Shown here: positions 1 through 6,789 of the stretch, in pieces
Layout: the number at the start of each line of letters is the position of its first letter
Numbering within the stretch: position 1 is the stretch's first letter
Assembly: GCA_040752025.1 (NCBI GenBank)
Contig: JBFMFR010000010.1
Coordinates: forward strand, 66,891-130,890
DNA: 64,000 nucleotides
Source of the DNA: JBFMFR01 sp040752025
Lineage (GTDB): Bacteria > Chloroflexota > Anaerolineae > Anaerolineales > UBA4823
Direction of reading: 5' to 3'
Position numbers and translations under genes: made by a program
Notes under the pieces: model-generated
Database searches by the model: none
What the model was told of the DNA's origin: nothing
The model's input: only the letters and a program-made list of their open reading frames with translations

Positions 1-366
1 AACGCTTTCGTAATCCAGCCAGAAGTGGTAATCCTGGTAGCCGAGTTGGAAGGCTTCCGCCAGGGCCAGCTCGACCGCCTGGCGCTCCCGGGCGCCGCCC
101 AGCCAGTCCTGCGCCTCGGCGCTCTCGCCCGCCAGGAAGTCCAAATCCACGGCCTGCCCCAGGCGCAGGCTCTCGTAGCGCACCTGGAAATAAGTCTGGA
201 TGGCGTTCTCGACCTTGGCCCGCTCGGGGATCGTCGGGTCGCCCTGGGCCTCCTGGTAGGCGGCGCGCAGTTGCTCGGCGCTGGGGTAGGGCGGGGCGGC
301 GAGGCTGGCTGAGGGTGAGGTGAACAGGGTTGTGATGAGCAGGGCCAGGATTAGCACGGGGCGCAT
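1..366 (-). CDS. Secreted protein N-terminus, putative amidase-domain (Amidase_6-like) protein, partial
   Basis: The reading frame starts at ATG 366 on the minus strand and stays open to the window edge, giving 122 residues. It begins with a short basic end and a hydrophobic stretch (MRPVLILALLITTLFTSPSASLA in outline) that looks like a signal peptide, with likely cleavage near the ASLA segment. The mature part contains AIQTYFQVRYESL and, about 45 residues later, a YQDYHFWLDY stretch. This spacing recalls the N-terminal region ahead of the putative amidase domain in secreted bacterial proteins. The catalytic part would lie outside the window, so the family call is tentative. The frame has strong high-GC codon usage. 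Confidence 0.5.
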   Translation of the reverse strand, partial: MRPVLILALLITTLFTSPSASLAAPPYPSAEQLRAAYQEAQGDPTIPERAKVENAIQTYFQVRYESLRLGQAVDLDFLAGESAEAQDWLGGARERQAVELALAEAFQLGYQDYHFWLDYESV

Positions 367-430
367 GATGGCGGATCGTACAAAAACCGGGAGATTTTTG
401 TACACGGATTTACCGGATGAGCACCGATTC

Positions 431-619
431 TTATTCTTGAAATTCATGCTCATACATAGTATCGCCAACTTCCCGCATGTCATCCTGCAAGGCCTGGGTC
501 AAAGCCGGCATGCTGGCAAAATCCTGGTAGCGCCCGGCTCGCAAATCCTCTTCTGCGGCCTGCTCGCCTTGCTGCCAGCGCGGGGTCCAAAAATAAGCCT
601 GGGTGTGGTCAATAGTCAT
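431..619 (-). CDS. Small orphan antitoxin-like protein (C-terminal part of AbrB/MazE-type antitoxins)
   Basis: This is a 62-residue ORF starting at ATG 619. It carries the pattern YFWTPRWQQGEQAAEEDLRAG, which resembles the toxin-wrapping C-terminal segment of small antitoxins whose tails read 'W..GE.EA..D...G'. The AbrB-type DNA-binding N-terminus is absent and no toxin gene is adjacent: the next minus-strand gene starts at 366 and encodes a secreted protein. The longer in-frame extension to 850 has low-complexity, non-homologous-looking sequence and is not favoured. It could be a relic of a toxin-antitoxin pair or an unrelated small protein. Confidence 0.42.
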   Translation of the reverse strand: MTIDHTQAYFWTPRWQQGEQAAEEDLRAGRYQDFASMPALTQALQDDMREVGDTMYEHEFQE

Positions 620-881
620 TGCGGGGCCTTTGAATTTCGGAAATCTGGGTAAGCCGATTTTACTATGGTTTGTGCTAAAAGCTGGCTGCAAACCAACCTC
701 CCCATCGAATAATGGTAGGGGCGGGTCTGCCAGCTCTGGCAAGCTTACCCCATCCTCCCAACCTCTCCTCTGGCCTGCAGCGCGCTTCCGGCGACTCGAC
801 CCGCTCTTGTGCACGCCATCCACCGCCATTGAATGATAAAATACCCCCACATCATCCCGCCTGGATCAGGAGGCAAAACCC

Positions 882-3800
882 ATGGGATTCGACCTGGACA
901 CCTGGAAAGCACAACTGGCGCAGCGCCTGCCGGGCTGGCGGGCGCGCATGCAGCGCGCCGGCGTGGATTCAGTTTATGCCTTTATCTCGGCCGCCGCCCT
1001 GTGGCCGGTGGTCGAGGCCGCCCGGGGCGGCGAATGGGCCGCCCTGGCCGAGCTGGGGAAGGTGGCCGCCGCGGTGGGCACCAACCTGCTTGCCAACCAG
1101 ATTCAGAACTGGAAAGACGAAAGCGATGCGGCCCGGCAGTTGCAAGAGGCCGCCTCGCAGCAGCCCGACTTGCGCAACGAACTGGATGCCGTCTTGCAGA
1201 AGCTGGAGGCCATTTCCCTGGCAGGGGCTCGTTTGAGCGAGGCGGAGCGGGATTGGTTTGTAAACGCCCTGCGCGCCGAGCTGCAGCAGGCCGGCAGCGC
1301 TTTGCAGATCGTCGAAGGCGATTACCTGGAGAGCGGCGCCATCCAGGTCAATTTGCGTGTAGATAGCATTTCGAACGTCAGCGGCGGGCAGGTCAACCTG
1401 GCCGGACGAGATGTGATCCACAACTACGCCTCGCCCGGCGACGACCCCGCCGCCCTGCGCCGGGCCTACCTGGAGCGCATCGTCGCCGCCACCAGCCACC
1501 TCTCGCTCAGCGGCATCGATCCCAAGGCGGCCAGCGAGGCCGGGCAGCGCCTCGACCTGGGGGCGGTCTACACTGCCCTGCTGACCCTCACCAGCGGAGA
1601 GCACTCGCGCGGGGAGCGCGGCGAGGTGGCCCCCGAGCGCTCGCCGCGCCGCCTGTCGGCCCTGGCGCTGCTCGACCGGGAGGCGCGCCTGGTGCTGCTG
1701 GGCGACCCCGGCAGCGGCAAGAGCACCTTCGTCAATTTCGTGGCTCTGTGCCTGGCGGGCGAAGCCCTGGGCCGCCCGGACGCCAACCTGGCCCTGCTCA
1801 AAGCCCCCCTGCCGCCGGACGAGGATGAGCGCCGTAAGGGAGATGAAAAGCCCGCCGCCCAGCCCTGGAGCCACGCCGCCTTGCTGCCCGTGCGCGTCAT
1901 CCTGCGCGATTTCGCCGCCCGCGGCCTGCCCGAGCCAGGCCAGCCGGCCGCCGCCAAACACCTGTGGGATTTCATCGCCGCCGAGCTGCGCGCCGCCGCC
2001 CTGGGCGATTTCGAGAAGCACCTGGTGCGCGAACTGCGCCAATCCGGCGGCCTGCTCCTGCTGGACGGGCTGGACGAGGTGCCCGAGGCCGGGCAGCGCC
2101 GGGCGCAGATCAAGGCGTGCGTGGATGAGTTCGCCAAAGCCTTCCCGCGCTGCCGCATCCTGGTTACCAGCCGCACCTACGCCTACCAGAAGCAGGACTG
2201 GCGCCTGCCGGGCTTCACCGAGGCCGTGCTGGCCCCCTTCAGCCGCGGGCAGATCGAGCAGTTCGTCGAGCGCTGGTACGCTCACATCGGCGGGCTGCGC
2301 GGCCTGCCGCCCGCCGACGCCCAGGGGCGCGCCGAGCTGCTCAAGCGCGCCATCGTCGCCAGCGACCGCCTGTACGCCCTGGCCGAGCGCCCGCTGCTGC
2401 TGACCCTGATGGCCAGCCTGCACGCCTGGCGCGGCGGCTCGCTGCCCGAGAAGCGCGAAGAACTCTACAGCGACACCGTCGACCTGCTGTTGGACTGGTG
2501 GGAGAGCCCCAAGGTGGTGCGCGACGCCCGCGGCCAGGTGCTGGACAGCCAGCCCAGCCTGGCCGAGTGGCTCAAGGTCGACCGCCAGAAGGTGCGCGAG
2601 CTGCTCAACCGCCTGGCCTTCGAGGCCCACGCTGCCCAGCCGGACTTGCAGGGCACCGCCGACGTGGCCGAGGGCGATTTGGTGACCGGCCTGCTGGAGC
2701 TGAGTAAAAACCCGGATACCCGCCCGGCGCGCCTGGTGGAGTACCTCAGCGCCCGCGCCGGGCTGCTGCTGCCGCGCGGCGCAAGCGTGTACACCTTCCC
2801 GCACCGCACCTTTCAAGAGTACCTGGCGGCCTGCTACCTGACCGACCACGATTTCCCCGAGGGGGCGGCCGACCTGGTCTGCCAGGACTTCAACCGCTGG
2901 CGCGAGGTGGTCTTGCTGGCCGGGGCCAAGGCCGCCCGCGGCACCGCCTCGGCCATCTGGTCGCTGGTGGACGCCTTGTGTTATCAGGATGCGCCCCAGT
3001 CACCCGGAGACTGGCAGTCTCCGGGTGACTTGCAGGGTGACTTGACTGCGCAGTGGGCGGCGCACCTGGCCGGGCAGGCCCTGGTGGAGACGGTCAACCT
3101 GGAGGGCGTCTCCGAGCGCAACCGGCCCAAGGTGCAGCGCACGCAGCGCTGGCTGGCGCACCTCCTGCGCAGCGGGGCCCTGCCGGCGCTGGAGCGCGCC
3201 CGCGCCGGCGACAGCCTGGCGCGCCTGGGCGACCCGCGCTTCGACCCGGCGCGCTGGTATCTGCCCGCCGAGCCGCTGCTGGGCTTCGTGCATATCCCCG
3301 CCGGGCCGTTCCGGATGGGCAGCGATAAGCGCCGGGACTCACAGGCTGACGATGACGAACTGCCGCAGCACGAAGTGCGCCTGGAGGATTACTGGCTGGG
3401 GCGCTTCCCGGTGACCGTGGCCCAGTTCCGCGCCTTCGTGCAGGACAGCCGCCACCGGCCGCAGGAGAAACGCAGCCTGGAAGGCCTCGATAATCACCCC
3501 GTGGTGTATGTAACCTGGTACGATGCCATCGCTTACTGCCAGTGGTTGAGCGGCAAACTGCAAGCGCAGGCCCGGCGGGTGCTGCAGGGCGGCGGGCCTG
3601 CGCTGGATGAGATCAGCCTGGCTTTCTGGCAGGGACTGGCGCAGGGGAATTTGCAGGTCACGCTGCCCAGCGAAGCCGAATGGGAGAAAGCTGCCCGCGG
3701 CGCGGATGGGCGCACCTATCCCTGGGGGGACGATTTCGACCCGGACAAGACCAACACCGTCGAGACCGGCATCGGGGGCGCCAGTACCGTGGGCTGCTTC

Positions 3801-4091
3801 CCCGCCGGGGCCAGCCTTTACGGGCTGCTGGACTTGAGCGGGGACGTCTGGGAGTGGACGCGCAGTATTTTCAAGGATTATCCTTACAATCCGGGCGATG
3901 GACGTGAGGCGCTCAAGGGCAATGACCTGCGCGTGCTGCGGGGCGGCTCCTTCGGTAACTATCGTAGGAACGCCCGCTGCGCCCACCGGTACAGGAACCT
4001 CCCAGTCAACTGGGACATGGACAGGGGTGTCCGGGCGGGGGTCGTCCCGTTGCCGCTGGGCTCTGGAGGCTCTGGTTCTCTGGGGCTCTGA
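882..4091 (+). CDS. NACHT/STAND ATPase with C-terminal FGE-sulfatase (C-type-lectin-like) domain, DGR target protein
   Basis: This 1069-residue signalling ATPase starts at ATG 882 after an AGGAGG site. The N-terminal ~120 residues are alpha-helical. A beta-rich stretch near 165-185 (NVSGGQVNLAGRDVI) is of a kind that often precedes NACHT modules. The NACHT domain follows, with the P-loop GDPGSGKST at 274-282 and Walker B LLLLDGLDE at about 391-399; the winged-helix/arm region extends to about 730. From about 800 to 1055 lies a formylglycine-generating-enzyme-like domain (HIPAGPFRMGS, LPSEAEWEKAARG, YPWGDDF, DLSGDVWEW, LRGGSF), the C-type-lectin fold used by DGR targets. Its last ~45 codons are the variable repeat. 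No transmembrane segment or signal peptide is visible, so it is probably cytoplasmic. NACHT/STAND proteins oligomerise when a sensor domain binds a ligand. The role as a diversified sensor is inferred from the adjacent Avd, template and reverse transcriptase. Confidence 0.93.
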   Translation: MGFDLDTWKAQLAQRLPGWRARMQRAGVDSVYAFISAAALWPVVEAARGGEWAALAELGKVAAAVGTNLLANQIQNWKDESDAARQLQEAASQQPDLRNELDAVLQKLEAISLAGARLSEAERDWFVNALRAELQQAGSALQIVEGDYLESGAIQVNLRVDSISNVSGGQVNLAGRDVIHNYASPGDDPAALRRAYLERIVAATSHLSLSGIDPKAASEAGQRLDLGAVYTALLTLTSGEHSRGERGEVAPERSPRRLSALALLDREARLVLLGDPGSGKSTFVNFVALCLAGEALGRPDANLALLKAPLPPDEDERRKGDEKPAAQPWSHAALLPVRVILRDFAARGLPEPGQPAAAKHLWDFIAAELRAAALGDFEKHLVRELRQSGGLLLLDGLDEVPEAGQRRAQIKACVDEFAKAFPRCRILVTSRTYAYQKQDWRLPGFTEAVLAPFSRGQIEQFVERWYAHIGGLRGLPPADAQGRAELLKRAIVASDRLYALAERPLLLTLMASLHAWRGGSLPEKREELYSDTVDLLLDWWESPKVVRDARGQVLDSQPSLAEWLKVDRQKVRELLNRLAFEAHAAQPDLQGTADVAEGDLVTGLLELSKNPDTRPARLVEYLSARAGLLLPRGASVYTFPHRTFQEYLAACYLTDHDFPEGAADLVCQDFNRWREVVLLAGAKAARGTASAIWSLVDALCYQDAPQSPGDWQSPGDLQGDLTAQWAAHLAGQALVETVNLEGVSERNRPKVQRTQRWLAHLLRSGALPALERARAGDSLARLGDPRFDPARWYLPAEPLLGFVHIPAGPFRMGSDKRRDSQADDDELPQHEVRLEDYWLGRFPVTVAQFRAFVQDSRHRPQEKRSLEGLDNHPVVYVTWYDAIAYCQWLSGKLQAQARRVLQGGGPALDEISLAFWQGLAQGNLQVTLPSEAEWEKAARGADGRTYPWGDDFDPDKTNTVETGIGGASTVGCFPAGASLYGLLDLSGDVWEWTRSIFKDYPYNPGDGREALKGNDLRVLRGGSFGNYRRNARCAHRYRNLPVNWDMDRGVRAGVVPLPLGSGGSGSLGL
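3925..4046 (+). repeat. DGR variable repeat (VR) in the NACHT-FGE target gene
   Basis: This 122-bp segment aligns without gaps to 4608-4729 (offset 683). It differs at 3955, 3960, 3990, 3999, 4000, 4006, 4011, 4014 and 4020, all opposite adenines of the template, and at 4029, where VR has G and the template has T. Adenine-opposed differences continue just outside at 3924, 4047 and 4049. Encoded changes relative to the template are D1025G, N1027Y, N1037Y, N1040L, D1042V, R1044W, N1045D and N1047D, plus F1050V from the non-adenine site. N1015D lies at the left edge. Confidence 0.95.
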
Positions 4092-4113
4092 ACGGGGGAT
4101 GGGGTCTGGGGAA

Positions 4114-4135
4114 GGGGGCGCGGCGCAGCGCCCCC
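4114..4135 (+). other. GC-rich hairpin just downstream of the DGR target gene
   Basis: The arms GGGGGCGC (4114-4121) and GCGCCCCC (4128-4135) are perfect inverted repeats around a 6-nt loop. The stem can be extended outwards by four G-C pairs (4108-4111 with 4138-4141) across a two-base internal mismatch. It starts 22 nt after the stop codon and 67 nt after the VR. Some DGRs need a hairpin or cruciform after the VR for retrohoming; alternatively this is a transcription terminator, although no T-run follows. Confidence 0.6.
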
Positions 4136-4215
4136 GTCCCCCGCGGCGCGTGTAGGCGAGGGGTGACCTGGCACGCTTCTTGCATCGAAGCAGGTGCAAG
4201 CTCTGGAGAAGCGCA

Positions 4216-4557
4216 ATGTCCAACCCTGAAATGCCCATCTTCACCCGCACTTTCGATTTCCTCACCTGGCTGCTGCCCACCACCAACCATTTCCCGCGCG
4301 CCCACCGCCTTACCCTGACGGCGCGCCTGCTCAACGCCGCCTTCGATCTGCGCGAGCAGTTGGAGGCCGCCAACCACCGCATGGGGCGCGAGCGCCTGGC
4401 CTACCTGAACGCCGCCGACGAATCGCTCGACCGGGTGCGCCTGTACCTGCGCCTGGCGGTCAAATGGGACTGGCTGACGGGCGGGCAGTACCAGCACGCC
4501 GCCAGGATGGTCACCGAAATCGGGCGGCTGCTGGGCGGCTGGAAGAAAACGCTGTGA
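4216..4557 (+). CDS. avd: DGR accessory variability determinant (Avd-like four-helix bundle protein)
   Basis: This 113-residue helical protein starts at ATG 4216, preceded by GGAGA at 4205-4209; the longer in-frame extension to 4180 lacks a ribosome site. It opens with MPIFTRTFDFLTWLLP, a typical Avd start, followed by four amphipathic helices (LTLTARLLNAAFDLREQLEAA, then LAYLNAADESLDRVRLYLRLA). The end is basic (GGWKKTL). Avd proteins form pentameric barrels with a positively charged surface that bind the reverse transcriptase and template RNA and are needed for mutagenic copying. It lies between the target gene and the template repeat, 50 nt before the TR, which matches standard DGR order. 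Length and charge fit the family. Confidence 0.9.
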   Translation: MSNPEMPIFTRTFDFLTWLLPTTNHFPRAHRLTLTARLLNAAFDLREQLEAANHRMGRERLAYLNAADESLDRVRLYLRLAVKWDWLTGGQYQHAARMVTEIGRLLGGWKKTL

Positions 4558-4607
4558 GAACGGCAATTGGCGGCCTCGCGCCGCAGTTGCGGGGGCGCGC
4601 CCATTCA

Positions 4608-4729
4608 ACCTGCGCGTGCTGCGGGGCGGCTCCTTCGATAACAATCGTAGGAACGCCCGCTGCGCCCACCGGAACAGGAACAACCCAGACAACAGGAACA
4701 TGAACAGGGGTTTCCGGGCGGGGGTCGTC
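4608..4729 (+). repeat. DGR template repeat (TR), non-coding
   Basis: This is the invariant donor copy of the variable repeat, placed between avd and the reverse transcriptase. It holds 28 adenines, of which 9 are replaced in the current VR. Many lie in AAC codons of the VR-equivalent frame, the codon that gives the widest amino-acid range under adenine mutagenesis. The first 30 nt and most of the last 26 nt (GC-rich, ending GGGGGTCGTC) match the VR. The single T/G difference at 4712 versus 4029 is a plausible IMH*/IMH discriminator. Its open frame is a by-product of its relation to the target gene. Confidence 0.95.
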
Positions 4730-4844
4730 ACATTTTTCACGCTGGCGGGGTCGTTTCCCGGCGGCCGGAATTGCGGTGCGGCTGAAAGGCTTCACCGCCG
4801 AGGCGAAAAATGGCGGGGCGCGTTCCTGGCCGAGACCATCTTCC

Positions 4845-4867
4845 CCCTCTCCCTACCAGGGAGAGGG
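4845..4867. repeat. Perfect 10-bp-arm hairpin between TR and reverse transcriptase
   Basis: The arms CCCTCTCCCT (4845-4854) and AGGGAGAGGG (4858-4867) flank a 3-nt loop. Elements of this 'CCCTCTCCC...GGGAGAGGG' type occur as dispersed intergenic repeats in many bacterial genomes, so it may be unrelated to the DGR. It could also shape the template RNA 3' region, since it lies 115 nt downstream of the TR. Confidence 0.6.
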
Positions 4868-4951
4868 CCGGGGTGAGGGTCCGGGCATATAGCCGCGGCC
4901 CCGCGCCCTGGGTACGTCCCTGGCGCGGGGCCAACCCCCTCGAGTTGGCCC

Positions 4952-6004
4952 ATGTACACCCAACTATACTCCTGGGATAACCTGCTGCTGGCCTTCCACA
5001 AGGCCGGGCGCGGCAAGCGCGGCCAGCCCAACGTGGCCGCTTTCGAGCACCGCCTGGAGGACAACCTGTTCGCCTTGCAGGACGAACTGCTGGCTTTCAC
5101 TTACCGCCCCGGCCCTTACGATCATTTCTACGTGCACGAGCCCAAGCGCCGCCTGATCTCGGCCGCCCCCTTCCGCGACCGGGTGGTGCACCATGCCCTG
5201 TGCAGCCAGATCGAGCCGCTTTTCGAGCGCAGCTTCATCGCCGATTCCTACGCCAACCGCCTCGGCAAGGGCACCCACCGCGCCCTGGATCGCGCCCAGG
5301 GCTTCGCCCGGCGCTACGCCTACGTTTTACAGTGCGACGTGGTGCAGTTTTTCCCGTCCATCGATCTCGAAATCTTATACGGCCTGCTCTCCCGCAAGCT
5401 CGACGACCCCGGCGTGCTCTGGCTGGTGCAGCGCATCCTGGAGGGCGGGGCGAACCTGCCGGCTGGTGAAACCTCGCCCGTCTATTTCCCCGGCGACGAT
5501 CTGTTCGCCGCGCTGCGGCCAACCGGCCTGCCCATCGGCAACCTGACCAGCCAGTTCTGGGCCAATGTCTACCTCAATCCCCTGGATCACTTCATCAAAC
5601 GTGAGTTACGCTGCGAGGGGCGCAGCCCGGCCTACCTGCGCTTCGTCGACGACATCCTGCTCTTCGGCAACAGCAAGGCCTGGCTGTGGGCCTGCAAGCA
5701 GGCCATCCAGGAGCGCCTGGCACGCCTGCGCCTGGTGATCCACCCCGGCGCCCAGCCGCGTCCGGTGGGCCAGGGCTTCCCCTTCCTGGGCTTCGTGGTT
5801 TACCCCTGGCGGCGGCGCTTGAAGCGCCGCAAGGGCCTGCACTACCAGCGCCGCCTGCGTTTTTTGCTGGCAGCCTGCGCCCGCGGCGACCTGCCGTTCG
5901 AGGCGCTCAACGCCAGCCTGCGCGGCTGGGTGGAGCACGCCCGCCACGCCAACACCACCGGTCTGCGCAAGGCTATTCTAGGCGCAGCATGCCTCAAGAC
6001 CTGA
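4952..6004 (+). CDS. DGR-type reverse transcriptase
   Basis: This 350-residue protein starts at ATG 4952. RT motifs appear in order: RLISAAPFRDRVVHHAL (motif 1/2 region), SYANRLGKGTHRALDRAQ, motif A CDVVQFFPSID with the metal-binding Asp at 129, motif B IGNLTSQFWAN (195-205), and the catalytic box FVDD (231-234) within YLRFVDDILLF. GxxxSQ in motif B in place of the intron-type QG is a hallmark of DGR reverse transcriptases. Motif D/thumb follows (FPFLGFVVYPWRRRLKRR), with a basic C-terminus. Such enzymes copy the TR RNA with errors at adenines, and the cDNA replaces the VR. It is on the same strand as, and downstream of, target-avd-TR. No maturase/HNH domain or phage genes are nearby. Confidence 0.95.
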   Translation: MYTQLYSWDNLLLAFHKAGRGKRGQPNVAAFEHRLEDNLFALQDELLAFTYRPGPYDHFYVHEPKRRLISAAPFRDRVVHHALCSQIEPLFERSFIADSYANRLGKGTHRALDRAQGFARRYAYVLQCDVVQFFPSIDLEILYGLLSRKLDDPGVLWLVQRILEGGANLPAGETSPVYFPGDDLFAALRPTGLPIGNLTSQFWANVYLNPLDHFIKRELRCEGRSPAYLRFVDDILLFGNSKAWLWACKQAIQERLARLRLVIHPGAQPRPVGQGFPFLGFVVYPWRRRLKRRKGLHYQRRLRFLLAACARGDLPFEALNASLRGWVEHARHANTTGLRKAILGAACLKT

Positions 6005-6074
6005 CAGGTTTTGGCGAGTCCGCTGCCGGGCAGGGCCCTGGTCGATTGGGGCTCTATGCAAACCTGTCAGGTCT
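5997..6074. repeat. 15-bp inverted repeat (CCTGACAGGTTT family) overlapping the RT stop codon
   Basis: AGACCTGACAGGTTT (5997-6011) and its exact complement AAACCTGTCAGGTCT (6060-6074) flank a 48-nt loop. The left arm overlaps the reverse transcriptase stop codon. It may act as a terminator. The AAACCTG core recurs elsewhere in the window, in the hairpins at 8610, 8725 and 28135. Confidence 0.65.
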
Positions 6075-6202
6075 GGTGTTGGCGATGCCGACCTCGCCCA
6101 ATCTCCAAATCCCCTCGCACCTTTACAATTTCATAGCGCACAGGAAAGGCTTGGTTTTCACGGATTTACTTGATATACTCAGGGTAAGTAGAAGGCCAAC
6201 CT

Positions 6203-6627
6203 ATGGGCTATCGTTTTGAGTTTACACCAGAAATTGTGCGTTGTTTGCAGACCATCAAGCGCGCCTGGGCCGAAGTGAAACTGACTGTTATTCCACCCGG
6301 CTTGGCTGAGGACCTGCGCCTGCGCGCTCGCCCCATTTTTCGACGCGCATCGAAGGGCGTTTCTACGCTTTGGAGGAGTTCTACTTGGGGTTGTTTTCCC
6401 GGCAGGATGAGGTCACGACCTCCGAGATTGCCCGGGCGCTGGCATTATCTGACCGCCAGGCGCGCGACCTGATTGCTCAATGGCTGGCGCAAGGCTGGTT
6501 GGAGATGAGTGTGGCCTCGCGCAAGGGGCGGCGCTATCGTTTATCGGCGGTTTATCGGCGGAGCGGGGCGATTGAGGCAGGCCGGCCTTTCCTGAACATT
6601 GCGCCGGGTTTGCAAGTAAATAAATAG
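6203..6627 (+). pseudogene. Broken Fic-family protein gene (Fic core deleted, frameshifted)
   Basis: Frame 1 from ATG 6203 gives an N-terminal helical region (FEFTPEIVRCLQTIKRAWAEVKL, then LAEDLRLRARPIF) typical of the start of Fic proteins. At about 6337 the sense continues in another frame with STRIEGRFYALEEFY, matching the S.xIEG inhibitory/N-terminal motif. It is followed at once by a winged-helix tail (VTTSEIARALALSDRQARDLIAQWLAQGWLE...RRYRLS) that normally sits after the catalytic Fic core. The HPFxxGNGR core is missing. This therefore looks like an internally deleted and frameshifted gene rather than a sequencing error alone. The tail ORF (6370-6627) could survive as a small DNA-binding protein. 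Confidence 0.65.
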
Positions 6628-6642
6628 TGATCTACCATCTAG

Positions 6643-6750
6643 AACACGGAGATCACGGAGCAAACACAGAGAGCACAGAGTCTTTTTTATAAACCTTCTC
6701 AGCATTTTTTCTCTGCGCACTCCGTGGTTCTTCTCCGTGCTCTCCGTGTT
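6643..6750. repeat. Imperfect inverted repeat of 'ACGGAG' type, MITE/REP-like
   Basis: AACACGGAGATCACGGAG (6643-6660) pairs with CTCCGTGCTCTCCGTGTT (6733-6750) with one mismatch. The interior holds further CACAGAG / CTCTGCG-like pairs and a T-run. The element fills the gap between the broken Fic gene and the peptidase gene and ends 39 nt before the latter's start codon. It may be a small mobile palindromic repeat. Confidence 0.6.
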
Positions 6751-6789
6751 AAAATCGCCCATCGGACATTCCGTAAAGGAACAGGAAAC

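Noticed and set aside
969..2849. 626-residue minus-strand ORF opposite the NACHT gene
   Set aside because: It is a high-GC shadow of the NACHT/STAND gene, without recognisable domains.
4616..4876. 86-residue ORF that resembles the C-terminus of the NACHT-FGE protein
   Set aside because: It is the DGR template repeat read in the target frame. It has no own start signal, and the similarity comes from the TR/VR relation.
5997..6074. Inverted repeat considered as an insertion-sequence end
   Set aside because: No transposase lies between the arms (48 nt), so it fits a terminator-like repeat better.
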